From Oscillospiraceae bacterium (GTDB lineage Bacteria > Bacillota > Clostridia > Oscillospirales > Oscillospiraceae), in the NCBI GenBank assembly GCA_031261745.1, contig JAISJC010000116.1, forward strand, positions 1 through 44,071: DNA of 44,071 bases, in the 5' to 3' direction. The position numbers and the translations under genes are program-made. Below the pieces are notes generated by a model, which was not told where the DNA came from, searched no databases, and worked only from the letters and a program-made list of their open reading frames with translations. Each line of letters opens with the position of its first letter. The first letter of the stretch is position 1. Below are positions 22,377-31,557 of this stretch, one piece after another.

Positions 22377-24455
22377 CTAAATGTGAAGAGCCGCCTGGAA
22401 TGCGCCGTTAATCGCGAAGGACAGGTTGCCGCCGACCGCTTTCGCGTCGCCGACGATGTGAATCGACGTCACCGGCGCGCTGTGGCGGAAGCTCTCCGCG
22501 AGGTCGGAACGCGGACGCAGACCCATCGCGAGCAGAACCTGGTCAACCTCAATCTCTTTCGTCGTGCCGTCGGCCAATTTCAGAACCGCGCCCTTGTCGG
22601 TGACCTCGCCGAGTCCGGTACCCCATTGAATCTTGATACCCTTCTGGTCGAGCAGGTTGTTCAGGCTCTGGTTGGTGTAGTAGCCCTTCGGGGTGTTCGG
22701 GTCGTTGTACATACTCGTCGGCGAACCCATACCGCCGAAGCCGCCGCCGCGTTGAAGAATGTCGATAATCTCGACTTCAATGCCCTGGTCGGCGAAATCC
22801 AGTGCCGCTTCGATGCCGACGTCGCCCGCGCCGACGACAAGAACTTTCTTGCCGAGCTTGCCGCGATACGTGGTCTGCGCGTCCGCCGCCCAGAGAACGC
22901 TCGGCTTGTCAATGCCCGGAATGCTGCGCGGGATAATCGGCTCGCCGCCGACGGAGACGATAATCGCGTCAAACTTCTCTTTTTCGATAAGCTCCGGCGT
23001 CGCCTCTGTGTTCAGCAGCAGCTTGACCTGTCCGGAATCTTTTATGATGCGGTTGTGGTGGACTTGCAGCCATTTCAGATAATCTTTCATATCCGATTTG
23101 ACGTCGGCCGCCGCCGCCGGCAGAACCTGTCCGCCGATTTCGCCGGACTTCTCGTAGAGATAGACCTCGTGTCCGCGCTGAACGAGCGTGTCAACGGCCG
23201 TCAGACCCGCGGGACCCGCGCCGATAACGGCGACTTTCTTCTTCGTCTTGGCGAGCGGAACTTCCATATCGCGCAGGTACGACGTCATACCGGAAATCGG
23301 GTTGATCGCGCAGTTGATGACTTTCGGTCCGCCGAGGCGCATAGCGCACGCGTTGCAGCGAATGCAGGGACGGATTTCGTCGCGCTTATTCGCGGCGGCC
23401 TTCGCCGGCATCTCCGGATCCGCCATAAGCGGACGGCACATTGCGACGAAATCGGCGTAGCCCTTGTCGAGAATCTCTTCCGCGACGTCTACGTTGACGA
23501 TCGAGCCGACAGCCGTGAGGAGAATGTCGCCCTGGAACGCATCCTTGATTTTCTGCGCCCAGTGGACGTTGTAGCCGCGGTCCATCGTGTAGCCTTGGAG
23601 CCAGTAGCTCATAAACGCCATCATACCCTCGGAATGCAGACCGGCGGAGACGTTGAACATATCGACGCCGTGCTCTTTGAGGATTTTCAGCAGCTTAATC
23701 GTCTCGTCGATGTGCATACCGTCGCCGATAATCTCGTCGGCAGAGATGCGGTAGTCGATGACGAAATTCGGTCCGCACAGCTCGCGGGTCTTTTCGACGA
23801 CCTCAATCGCGAAGCGCGCGCGGTTCTCCACGGAGCCGCCGTACTTGTCGGTGCGCTTGTTGTAGTGCGGGCTGGTGAACTGCGCGAGCAGGTTGCCGTG
23901 TCCGCCGTGCAGAAGCGCGACGTCCATTCCGGCGCGCTGCATACGGCGGCACGCGTTGGCGTATTTCAGAACGGTCTCGTCAATCTTCGCCTGGTCCATT
24001 TCAATCGGGACACGCGGCTCGCGGCCGGCCATCATAGCGCGCATTTTCTCGGAATCGCCCGGAATCGGGGAGGACGAGAACGGCAGGTGACCGACGGCTT
24101 CAAACGTCGTGTCTTTACCGTTGTGGTTGACCTCTAAGGACGCGTGGCAGCCGAATTCCTGCGCCATTTCCGCGTACCAGGACATCGGCAGAATCGTGCT
24201 GTCGGAGGATAAGTCGAGCTGACACTCTTCGTCTTTACACTCGGTGATGTCAATCGACGAGTTGCCGACGTAGAGAATGGACGCGCCGCCCTTTGCGAAC
24301 ATACGGAACCAGTCCACGAACTGATGCGTCACTTTCCCGTCGGGAGCCGCGAGGTTCGGGGACGGGGGCGCGAGGATAAAGCGGTTCTTGAAATCGACTC
24401 CGTTGATTTTGATAGGCGTGAATAGCTTGGAGTACTTAGAATAGGTTTCAGCCAT
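22377..24455 (-). CDS. NADH:flavin oxidoreductase, old yellow enzyme with Fe-S and FAD domains
   Basis: Large multi-cofactor ene-reductase of 692 residues, the 2,4-dienoyl-CoA reductase/BaiCD/BaiH/enoate reductase class. The N-terminal FMN TIM barrel (about 1-350) has HGGHGNLLAQFTSP and the family signature DKYGGSVENRARF. A [4Fe-4S] site CIRCNAC...NC follows (about 355-375). The C-terminal half has two dinucleotide folds, VAVIGAGPAGLTA (FAD, about 400) and VLVVGAGDVGIEAA (NADH). It would reduce a carbon-carbon double bond next to a carbonyl or CoA ester. A consensus promoter lies 40-70 bases upstream. The exact substrate cannot be told; bile-acid genes other than generic SDR or ligase types are absent. 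Confidence 0.93.
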   Translation of the reverse strand: MAETYSKYSKLFTPIKINGVDFKNRFILAPPSPNLAAPDGKVTHQFVDWFRMFAKGGASILYVGNSSIDITECKDEECQLDLSSDSTILPMSWYAEMAQEFGCHASLEVNHNGKDTTFEAVGHLPFSSSPIPGDSEKMRAMMAGREPRVPIEMDQAKIDETVLKYANACRRMQRAGMDVALLHGGHGNLLAQFTSPHYNKRTDKYGGSVENRARFAIEVVEKTRELCGPNFVIDYRISADEIIGDGMHIDETIKLLKILKEHGVDMFNVSAGLHSEGMMAFMSYWLQGYTMDRGYNVHWAQKIKDAFQGDILLTAVGSIVNVDVAEEILDKGYADFVAMCRPLMADPEMPAKAAANKRDEIRPCIRCNACAMRLGGPKVINCAINPISGMTSYLRDMEVPLAKTKKKVAVIGAGPAGLTAVDTLVQRGHEVYLYEKSGEIGGQVLPAAAADVKSDMKDYLKWLQVHHNRIIKDSGQVKLLLNTEATPELIEKEKFDAIIVSVGGEPIIPRSIPGIDKPSVLWAADAQTTYRGKLGKKVLVVGAGDVGIEAALDFADQGIEVEIIDILQRGGGFGGMGSPTSMYNDPNTPKGYYTNQSLNNLLDQKGIKIQWGTGLGEVTDKGAVLKLADGTTKEIEVDQVLLAMGLRPRSDLAESFRHSAPVTSIHIVGDAKAVGGNLSFAINGAFQAALHI

Positions 24456-24496
24456 TGTAGTTGTGTCCTTTCTGATATTAATATGTTAATGGAAGC

Positions 24497-24525
24497 ATTT
24501 TACCACAAACGAACCGTTAAGACAA
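24497..24525 (-). promoter_or_regulatory. Promoter of the OYE-methyltransferase-SDR-SLH operon
   Basis: On the minus strand, TTGTCT (24525-24520), a 17-base spacer, then TAAAAT (24502-24497). The ATG follows about 40 bases later behind AAAGGA. buk ends 30 bases upstream of this promoter with no terminator visible between them. Confidence 0.85.
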
Positions 24526-24554
24526 GTGAAATATTGGTGAAAAGATATAAAAAT

Positions 24555-25634
24555 TTACCGACGCGCGCCCGTGTACCGTTTTGCAGTCTCTTCACCGCAT
24601 AAAACGCGCAGCGCGCCCGCCGCGAGGGCTTCAAGCTCAAACTCGCCGGGCTTTACGACGACCTCCGCAATCCACGCGAGATATTCCGTGAGCTTATCGG
24701 TAAACGCGCGCTCGTTCGCAATCCCGCCCGTCAGGATAATCGCGTCCGTGTCCCCGCGCAGGGTGACCGCCATCGCGCCCGCGTACTTCGCGACGCTGTA
24801 AACCATCGCGTCGAAAACGAGTGCGGCGCGCTCGTCGCCGCCGTCGGCGAGCCGCAGAAGCTCACGCACGTCGGCCGTGCCGAACAGGTCCGTCAATCCG
24901 CCGTTTTTGTTCAGACGGTCAACGAGCTGCTTCTGCGTGTACTCGCCCGAAAACGCCAGATCCAGAACCTTAATATACGGCAAATCGCCGGAGCGGTTCG
25001 GCGTGAACGGGCCGGAGCCGCCGAGGACGTCGTTCGAGTCAATCATTCGCCCGCGCCTGTGCGCCGTGACGGAAATCCCGCCGCCGAGGTGGCAGATTAC
25101 GAGGTTCGTATCCTCGTATTTGAGTCCGCGCTCCTTGCAAAAGCGCAGCGCAATCTCCTTTTGGTTCAGCGCGTGGACGTGCGATTCGCGCTCGACGCCG
25201 CGCAGACCGGTGACGCGCGAAACGTCGATAAATTCATCCGTGTCCGGCGGATTCACGACGAACGCGGGCTTGCCGAACCTGTCCGCGTACTGTCTGCAAA
25301 TCTGCGCCGCGAGCTGCGCCGGATGCTGACCCGACATTCCGCGCGACGCGTGGTCGCACAGGAAATCATCGACGACGTAAACGCCGCCCTCTACGGGCAG
25401 AAGTCCGCCGCCGCGCCCGACGAAAACGTCAATCTCCGCAAGCTCAACCCGCCGTTCCGCCAGCGCGTTCTCGACCGCCGCGGCGCGGAAATCCAACTGA
25501 GACTGCACGTCGGGGAACGCCGCCAGCTCCGCCGGCGCGTGGCGCACGGTTTCGCGGAAAAGCTCCGCGCCGTCCTCAAAAAGCGCAATTTTCGTGGACG
25601 TGGAACCCGGATTAATCGCCAAAATTCGGTACAT
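24555..25634 (-). CDS. buk: Butyrate kinase
   Basis: Converts butyryl phosphate and ADP to butyrate and ATP, the energy-yielding end of butyrate fermentation. The 359-residue product is of the acetate/butyrate kinase (ASKHA) family: INPGSTSTK at 6-14 binds nucleotide, and SGQHPAQLAA, ICHLGGGISV and ILTGGIANE are conserved. The ATG at 25634 lies one base after the ptb stop and follows GGAGGG, so the two are coupled. Some members act on branched or other short acyl phosphates, which the sequence cannot exclude. Confidence 0.94.
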   Translation of the reverse strand: MYRILAINPGSTSTKIALFEDGAELFRETVRHAPAELAAFPDVQSQLDFRAAAVENALAERRVELAEIDVFVGRGGGLLPVEGGVYVVDDFLCDHASRGMSGQHPAQLAAQICRQYADRFGKPAFVVNPPDTDEFIDVSRVTGLRGVERESHVHALNQKEIALRFCKERGLKYEDTNLVICHLGGGISVTAHRRGRMIDSNDVLGGSGPFTPNRSGDLPYIKVLDLAFSGEYTQKQLVDRLNKNGGLTDLFGTADVRELLRLADGGDERAALVFDAMVYSVAKYAGAMAVTLRGDTDAIILTGGIANERAFTDKLTEYLAWIAEVVVKPGEFELEALAAGALRVLCGEETAKRYTGARR

Positions 25635-25635
25635 A

Positions 25636-26481
25636 TCAGCCCTCCGACGCGGCGACGGCCGCCAGCGCAATAGAGTAATATTTGTCGTCCTCCGACGCGG
25701 AGCGCGACGTCATAATCACGGGGATTTTCGCGCCGAGAATCGTCCCAGCCGTGACGGCCCCGCCGAACATCGTAAGCGACTTGACGAGCAGGTTCCCCGC
25801 AACCACGTCCGGCACGACGAGCAAATCCGCGTCGCCCGCGACGGGTGACGAATAGCTCTTAATCTCGGCGGCCTCGCGGCTCATCGCGAGGTCAATCGAA
25901 ATCGGGCCCTCGATTACGCAATTTGCAATTTCGCCGCTCGCGTTCAGCCGTTTCAGCTCCGCCGCGTCAACGGAGGCGGGGATTTTCGCGTTGACGTGTT
26001 CCGCCTCCGAAAGCACGGCGACTTTCGGCGTTTCAATGCCGAGTTTCCGCAGGAGCGCGACGGCGTTTTCGATAATCGCGCGCTTCGCCGCGAGGTCGGG
26101 GGTTGTGTTCATCGCGAAGTCCGTCACGGCGAAAATCTTGTGATAGTTCGGCATCTCGTACAGCCCGATAGCCGACAGCAAGCCGCTGCCGCGCAGTCCG
26201 TTTTCGCGTTTCAGTATAGCGTGCAGGAAATCCGAGGTTTCGATATTGCCCTTCATAATCGCGTCGGCGCGGCCCGCGCGGATATGCTCCACCGCCTCCG
26301 CGAGCGCGCCCTCCCTGTCCGACGAATCGCCGCACAGCAGCGCGGTAAGAACACCCTCGCGTTCCAGGCGCGTGAGCGCGCCGCGGCTGTGCGCGTCGTC
26401 CGCGCAGACGAGCGCGACGACCGGCCGCCGCGCCGCCGTTTTCGCGTACGCAATCAAATCGGAGAAGTGCGTGACCTGCAT
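25636..26481 (-). CDS. ptb: Phosphate butyryltransferase
   Basis: Swaps CoA for phosphate on butyryl-CoA, feeding butyrate kinase. The 281-residue product is of the phosphate acetyl/butyryl transferase family, with IMKGNIETSDFLHAIL, FAVTDFAMNTTPDL, IEGPISIDLAMS and DLLVVPDVVAGN. I start it at the ATG at 26481, which has GAGGTG six bases upstream. It lies 46 bases after polC, a gap with a small inverted repeat (GTAAT-GGCT-ATTAC, 26502-26515) but no clear promoter, so it is probably read from the polC transcript. Confidence 0.94.
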   Translation of the reverse strand: MQVTHFSDLIAYAKTAARRPVVALVCADDAHSRGALTRLEREGVLTALLCGDSSDREGALAEAVEHIRAGRADAIMKGNIETSDFLHAILKRENGLRGSGLLSAIGLYEMPNYHKIFAVTDFAMNTTPDLAAKRAIIENAVALLRKLGIETPKVAVLSEAEHVNAKIPASVDAAELKRLNASGEIANCVIEGPISIDLAMSREAAEIKSYSSPVAGDADLLVVPDVVAGNLLVKSLTMFGGAVTAGTILGAKIPVIMTSRSASEDDKYYSIALAAVAASEG

Positions 26482-26527
26482 AAATATCACCTCAATACCC
26501 TTTGTAATGGCTATTACTTTTGTTCCC

Positions 26528-29500
26528 CTAAAACAGCGTCATCTGGCTCGTTTCGGACAAATCGCCGAACGCCCCAAGCTCTTTGAGTGCGTCGATGTGC
26601 GCCGTCGAGACCTTGGCGCACGCCTGCTCAAAGTCGTCGATTGCGACGAATGTCCGCCCCTCGCGGGCGATTGCAATCTCCCGCGCCGCAATCTCTCCGA
26701 GGCCCGCGACGGCGACAAACGGCGGGCGCAGGGCGGCGTCGCCCGCGACCTCGAATTTCACCGCGTCGGACTCGTACAAATCAATCGGCAGGAACTCAAA
26801 CCCGCGCACATAGAACTCGTGACACGCTTCAAGCGTGGTTAAGAGGTCGTTGTCCTTCGCCGTGCGGACGCGCTCCGGAAGCTGGTTCAGCTCGCGGATT
26901 TTCGCGTCCACGAACGGCAGTCCGCGCGTCATTATCTGCGCGTCGAAGCCGTCCTTTTGACTGCGGCGGTAGAAATACGCGCTGTAAAACGCGAGCGGCC
27001 GGTGAACCTTGAACCACGCGATGCGGAACGCCATCATCACGTACGCGACGGCGTGAGCCTTCGGGAACAGGTACTTGATTTTTTCGCAGGATTTGATGTA
27101 CCAGTCCGGCACGCCGAGCAGCGTCATCTCGTCCGCCGCGCCGTCGGGCAGTCCGCGCCCCTTGCGGACGGATTCCATAATCTTGAACGCGCGGCGCGGG
27201 TCCATTCCGAGCGAAATCAGATACAGCATAATGTCGTCACGGCAGCCGATGGTTTCGGCGATGTCCGCGATTTTGTTCACGATAATGTCCTTGGCGTTGC
27301 CGAGCCAAACGTCCGTCCCGTGCGAAAATCCGGACAGCCGCACGAGCGTCGAAAACTTATCCGGCAGCGTGTCGCGCAGCATTCCGCGCGTGAAGCCCGT
27401 GCCAAATTCGGGGATACCGATGGAGCCGGTTTCGCCGACGATTTTGTCGCCCGCGGGCGCGCCGAGCGGTTCCGGAGAAGAGAAGATTTTCATCGTCTCC
27501 GCGTCGTCGAGCGGGATATCGACCGCGCGCAGTCCCGTCAAATCTTCGAGCATTTTCAGCATCGTCGGGTCGTCGTGACCCAGCTCGTCGAGCTTTAAGA
27601 GGTTGTCCTCCATACAGTGGTACTCGAAGTGCGTCGTGACAATGCCGCTCTCGTCCTTGTCGGCGGGGTGCTGCGCGGGGCAGAAATCCGTTATCTCGTA
27701 CCCCTGCGGGATTACGACCAATCCTCCGGGGTGCTGACCTGTCGTGCGCTTTACGCCGACGCAGCCGAGCGCGAGGCGCGATTCCTCCGCCTTGGAAACC
27801 GTCCGTCCGAGGGCTTCAAGGTATTTTTTCACGTAACCGTAAGCGTTTTTCTCCGCGACCGTGTTAATCGTCCCCGCGCGGTAGACGTAATCAGAGCCGA
27901 ACAGCTCGTTTGTGTACCGGTGCGCGTTCGCCTGATACTCGCCCGAAAAATTCAGGTCAATATCCGGCACCTTGTCGCCGCCGAAGCCGAGAAACGTCTC
28001 AAACGGAATGTCAAAGCCCTCTTTTTTGTATGTCGCGCCGCATTCGGGGCAAACAGCGTCGGGCATATCCGCGCCGCAGCCGTAACCCGCGCCCGCGCCG
28101 AAATCCGTGTGACAACACTTCGGGCAGCGGTAGTGCGCCGGCAGGGAATTGACCTCCGTAATCCCCGACAGGTACGCGACAATTGACGAGCCGACGGACC
28201 CGCGCGAGCCGACGAGATAGCCGTGGTCGAGCGAATCCTTGACGAGCCGCTGCGCCGTGATGTAGATGACGTCGTAATTGCGTTCCAGAATATCGTGCAG
28301 TTCCGACTCGACGCGCGTTGAAATCAGCTCCGGCGGGTTCTCGCCGTAAAGCTCGCGCAGCTTGCCGTAGACGAGCGTTTTCAGGTCCTCCGCGCTGTTC
28401 TCAATCTTCGGCGCGAAAAGCTGCTTCGCTGGCGGAAGCGGCCGCACCTTTTCGATCTTGTCGGCAATCAGATTCGTGTTCGTCACGACGACCTCATACG
28501 CGGTCTCCGCGCCGAGGTACGCGAACTCGTCGAGCATTTCGTCCGTCGTTCGGAAATACAGCGGCAGCGGGTCGAGCGCGTTGTCATAGCCCTTCGCGTT
28601 CAGCAGAATCGTCCGGTGAATCTCGTCCTCCGGGTCGATGAAATGCGCGTCCCCCGTCGCGGCGACGAGTCGCTTCGTCTCGCGTCCGAGCTGAACAATC
28701 GCGCGGTTGAAGTCGCGCAGCTGTTCCTCGCTTTTCGCGCGCGGCTTGTCGCCTTTCAGCATAAACATATTGTTGCACAGCGGCTGAATTTCGAGGTAGT
28801 CGTAGAACTTCGCAAGCCGGTGCTTGTCGTACCGGCTCCCGCGCTCAATCGCCCCGAAAATCTCTCCGGCTTCGCAGGCGGAGCCGATTAAAAGGCCGTC
28901 GCGGTATTGCAGCAACTGACTTTTCAGCATAATCGGATTGCGCGAAAAATGCTCCAAATGGCTATCGGTCACGATTTTATACAGGTTTTTCAGCGCGTCC
29001 TGCCGCGTGACGTAGATGATGATGTGGTTCGTGCGCGGCTTGTATTTCGACGGCGCGGCGAACACAAACGCGTTGATATCGGACGCGCTCTCGCAGCCCT
29101 TTTCGCGCAGCATATTGATGAACGCCGCGCAGATGTGACCCGTCGTCGTCGCGTCCGCGAGCGCGTGGTGGTGGTCGAACTTCGGCAGCCGCAACGCCTC
29201 GGAAACCGTCGGCAGTTTGTGGTTGTACAGGTCGGGGAAGAACGCCCGCGCGAGCGCGAGCGTGTCGAGGCACGACGGATCAAACGGAATTTCCGCCTGC
29301 CAGCACGCCTCATAGATGAAGCCGAGGTCAAACGACGCATTGTGTGCCGCCATAGTCCGCCCGTCCGCGTAATTGAGAAACGCGCGGACCGCTTCCGCCT
29401 GCGACGGCGCGTCCCTGACCATTTCGTTCGTGATTCCCGTCATTTCCGTGATGTTGAACGGTATTTTCATTTCGGGATTCGCGTAGGTGTGGAAGTCGGA

Positions 29501-30571
29501 AATAACCTCGCCGTTCTTCATCGTGACGGCGGCGATCTCTGTAATTCTATCGTTATAGGACGACAGTCCCGTGGTTTCAATGTCAAAGACGACGATCTCG
29601 TCGCCGAGCGTCCTCGCAAGCTCCCCGAAAATTCCGGGGCGCGAGTCCACGTCGTTAATATAGTATCCCTCAACGCCGTAGAGTACGCGCGTGTCCTCCA
29701 TACCCTTGGAATCCTCGGTATGCTGTGCGTCGGGGAACGACTGCACGACGCCGTGATCGGTGATCCCGATTGCGGGATGTCCCCACTCGTGGGCGCGGCG
29801 AATCACGGTCTCCGTGTCGCAGAGACCGTCCATAGCGGACATTTTTGTATGTAAGTGCAGCTCAACGCGTTTGACTTTCGCGTTGTCGTGCCGCTTTTCG
29901 GCGTTCGGCACGATGGCGATGTTAGCGGGGTCGATTACAATGTCGTTGTTCTCGTACCTGTCGGCGGTGACCTTGCCGGATACGCGCAGGCGCGTGCCGA
30001 CTTTGAGCGCGCGTTTCAGCCGCTCCGTGTCCTCTTCGTCGGGGAACTTTTTTATGCGTATTGAGCCGGTGTAATCGGTGACGTCAAAGCGCAGAATCTC
30101 CTTGCCGTTGCGCGTCGTCAGATTATCGACGTTGAAGATATCGCCCTCAACGGTAACGCTGCCGAACGTCGGGTCAATGTCGCCGAGCGCGGTCAGCGAA
30201 CCCGTCGGCACGCGTCCGAGCAGCGCGGTACCGGCGGGCGACGGCTTTTTCGCCGCGGCTTTTGCCGGGGGCGGCGTCCTCGACGCCGCGACAGTTTTGT
30301 TGGGCGTTTTTGCGGGAGACGGGTCGTCGGAACCCGCGTCGGCGGAAACGGCAGTCACCGTGACACGCGCGAAGCCGAGCTTCGCGCGAATCCGCGCCTC
30401 GGCGGAAATCTTGTCGTCGGACGACAGGGTCTCCGTGAATTCGGCCTGAATGTCCAGACCGGTTTTCGTCTTGTCCACGACGATGTTGGTGATGACGGCG
30501 GAGCCGAAAAGGCGCGGTAAACCCGCGCCTTTCAGCTCCGGCAAAACTTCAAAAAACGGGATTTTTTGCAT
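26528..30571 (-). CDS. polC: DNA polymerase III alpha subunit, Gram-positive PolC
   Basis: Main replicative polymerase of low-GC Gram-positives, with built-in proofreading. The product has 1347 residues, a little shorter than the roughly 1440 of Bacillus. In order it has an N-terminal domain, a Pro/Ala/Lys-rich linker (about 84-116), an OB fold (about 135-225), a PHP domain starting VELHLHTKMSAMDG (about 236), an inserted DnaQ-type 3'-5' exonuclease with VFDIETTGL (Asp about 330, Glu about 332), a zinc-binding CPKC...CPEC region, and the polymerase core with VPDIDLNFSGEYQ. The ATG directly abuts the SDR stop and has only a weak binding site, so translation may depend on coupling. The ptb-buk pair follows. 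Confidence 0.97.
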   Translation of the reverse strand: MQKIPFFEVLPELKGAGLPRLFGSAVITNIVVDKTKTGLDIQAEFTETLSSDDKISAEARIRAKLGFARVTVTAVSADAGSDDPSPAKTPNKTVAASRTPPPAKAAAKKPSPAGTALLGRVPTGSLTALGDIDPTFGSVTVEGDIFNVDNLTTRNGKEILRFDVTDYTGSIRIKKFPDEEDTERLKRALKVGTRLRVSGKVTADRYENNDIVIDPANIAIVPNAEKRHDNAKVKRVELHLHTKMSAMDGLCDTETVIRRAHEWGHPAIGITDHGVVQSFPDAQHTEDSKGMEDTRVLYGVEGYYINDVDSRPGIFGELARTLGDEIVVFDIETTGLSSYNDRITEIAAVTMKNGEVISDFHTYANPEMKIPFNITEMTGITNEMVRDAPSQAEAVRAFLNYADGRTMAAHNASFDLGFIYEACWQAEIPFDPSCLDTLALARAFFPDLYNHKLPTVSEALRLPKFDHHHALADATTTGHICAAFINMLREKGCESASDINAFVFAAPSKYKPRTNHIIIYVTRQDALKNLYKIVTDSHLEHFSRNPIMLKSQLLQYRDGLLIGSACEAGEIFGAIERGSRYDKHRLAKFYDYLEIQPLCNNMFMLKGDKPRAKSEEQLRDFNRAIVQLGRETKRLVAATGDAHFIDPEDEIHRTILLNAKGYDNALDPLPLYFRTTDEMLDEFAYLGAETAYEVVVTNTNLIADKIEKVRPLPPAKQLFAPKIENSAEDLKTLVYGKLRELYGENPPELISTRVESELHDILERNYDVIYITAQRLVKDSLDHGYLVGSRGSVGSSIVAYLSGITEVNSLPAHYRCPKCCHTDFGAGAGYGCGADMPDAVCPECGATYKKEGFDIPFETFLGFGGDKVPDIDLNFSGEYQANAHRYTNELFGSDYVYRAGTINTVAEKNAYGYVKKYLEALGRTVSKAEESRLALGCVGVKRTTGQHPGGLVVIPQGYEITDFCPAQHPADKDESGIVTTHFEYHCMEDNLLKLDELGHDDPTMLKMLEDLTGLRAVDIPLDDAETMKIFSSPEPLGAPAGDKIVGETGSIGIPEFGTGFTRGMLRDTLPDKFSTLVRLSGFSHGTDVWLGNAKDIIVNKIADIAETIGCRDDIMLYLISLGMDPRRAFKIMESVRKGRGLPDGAADEMTLLGVPDWYIKSCEKIKYLFPKAHAVAYVMMAFRIAWFKVHRPLAFYSAYFYRRSQKDGFDAQIMTRGLPFVDAKIRELNQLPERVRTAKDNDLLTTLEACHEFYVRGFEFLPIDLYESDAVKFEVAGDAALRPPFVAVAGLGEIAAREIAIAREGRTFVAIDDFEQACAKVSTAHIDALKELGAFGDLSETSQMTLF

Positions 30572-31411
30572 TTAGTGCTGCCCGCCGCCCCAGTCAAGTC
30601 CGGCGTCGCTTGTAGAACTGCCGCACGGGTCAACGACGCTCGCGCCGCCCTCAATCGGCAGCACCGCGCCGGTGATGAAGCTCGAATCGTCGGACGCGAA
30701 GAACACCGCGGCTCCCGCGATTTCCTCCGGCGCGGCGGCGCGGCCGAGCGGCGTGAAGCGCGTCAGGAATTTCAGCGCGCCGGGGATATCCGTGCCCTTT
30801 TGCTCCGCGAGGCCGGCCATAGCGTTTTCGAGCATAGCCGTCGCGGTCGCTCCCGGGCAGATGACGTTCGCGCGGATGTTGTACTTGCCGTAGTCGTTCG
30901 CGACGCTCTGCGTCAGACCGACGATACCGTGCTTGGACGCGATGTACGCGGGCAGCGCGGGCGGGCAGCGCAGCGCGGCGAGGGACGCGACGTTGACGAT
31001 TACGCCGCCGCCCTGCTCAATGAACTTCGGAATCGCGAAGTGCATCGTGTAGAACGAGCCGAACAGGTTTGTTTCAAGGATTTTGCGGAACGATTCCGGC
31101 GCGAGGTCCGCGACGGAACCGGCGGGGGAGTCAATCCCCGCGTTGTTGACGAGGATGTCGATTTTGCCGCCGCCGAATTCGACGGTCGCGTTGATCATTT
31201 TTTCGCAGTCCTCAGGGTTTTGAACGTCGCCCGCGAACGGGAGAACGGTTCCCTTGGGGCAGGCGTCAACGGTCTCTTGCAGGTTCGCGACGCGGCGGCC
31301 CGTGATGACGACCTTCGCACCCTCTGCGACATAACGCTTTGCGATTGCGGCTCCGATGCCTGAGCCTCCGCCGGTGATAAGCGCGACTTTGCCCTTTAAT
31401 TGTTCTGACAT
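30572..31411 (-). CDS. Short-chain dehydrogenase/reductase
   Basis: Classical SDR of 279 residues with complete catalytic motifs: TGGGSGIGAA near the start, NNAGI, the Ser in VASLAAL, and the active-site YIASK, then GFITGAVLPIEGG-like SFITGAVLPIEGG at the C-terminal side. The tail is rich in Gly, Ser and Asp. The ATG at 31411 follows AAGGAGG; longer readings would cross the leader. It is the first gene of the block that continues into polC with no gap and on to ptb and buk. The family includes 3-hydroxyacyl and hydroxysteroid dehydrogenases. A 3-hydroxybutyryl role would fit ptb-buk but is only inference. Confidence 0.9.
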   Translation of the reverse strand: MSEQLKGKVALITGGGSGIGAAIAKRYVAEGAKVVITGRRVANLQETVDACPKGTVLPFAGDVQNPEDCEKMINATVEFGGGKIDILVNNAGIDSPAGSVADLAPESFRKILETNLFGSFYTMHFAIPKFIEQGGGVIVNVASLAALRCPPALPAYIASKHGIVGLTQSVANDYGKYNIRANVICPGATATAMLENAMAGLAEQKGTDIPGALKFLTRFTPLGRAAAPEEIAGAAVFFASDDSSFITGAVLPIEGGASVVDPCGSSTSDAGLDWGGGQH

Positions 31412-31447
31412 TGTTAAATGCCTCCTTGAATTTAATTGATGTAACCC

Positions 31448-31476
31448 ATTGTAACACGTCAAAACTAAAATTTCAA
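31448..31476 (-). promoter_or_regulatory. Promoter of the SDR-polC-ptb-buk block
   Basis: On the minus strand, TTGAAA (31476-31471), a 17-base spacer, then TACAAT (31453-31448), 36 bases before the SDR ATG. Its spacer and -10 contain TTTTGACGTGTTACA, identical over 15 bases to the modB promoter at 11494-11508. Confidence 0.82.
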
Positions 31477-31493
31477 TAAAATGGTTTTTATCC

Positions 31494-31523
31494 GTATAAA
31501 TTTTTTTGCAAGAGGCAAGAATA
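31494..31523 (+). promoter_or_regulatory. Candidate sigma-F (forespore) promoter of the spoIIQ-like gene
   Basis: GTATA (31494-31498), a 15-base spacer, then GGCAAGAATA (31514-31523). This matches every defined position of the Bacillus subtilis sigma-F consensus as I know it (GywTA, 15 bases, GgnrAnAnTw). The predicted start is near 31530, with GGAGGT before the ATG at 31558. Confidence 0.75.
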
Positions 31524-31557
31524 CAGCCGTAACCAAATTCTTCCGGAGGTATTCACA

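Noticed and set aside
22377-24137. Long plus-strand open frames opposite the OYE, polC, cysteine desulfurase and C11 genes
   Set aside because: They are antisense shadows caused by high GC third positions, rich in Arg and Ala with no recognisable motif, and each lies opposite a gene with clear domains.
19201-24455. Calling the OYE operon a bile-acid (bai) operon
   Set aside because: Only generic relatives (BaiCD/BaiH-like OYE, SDRs, and a distant CoA ligase at the window end) are present. There is no baiE dehydratase, baiF/K transferase or baiG transporter, and a UroD-like gene is not part of bai.
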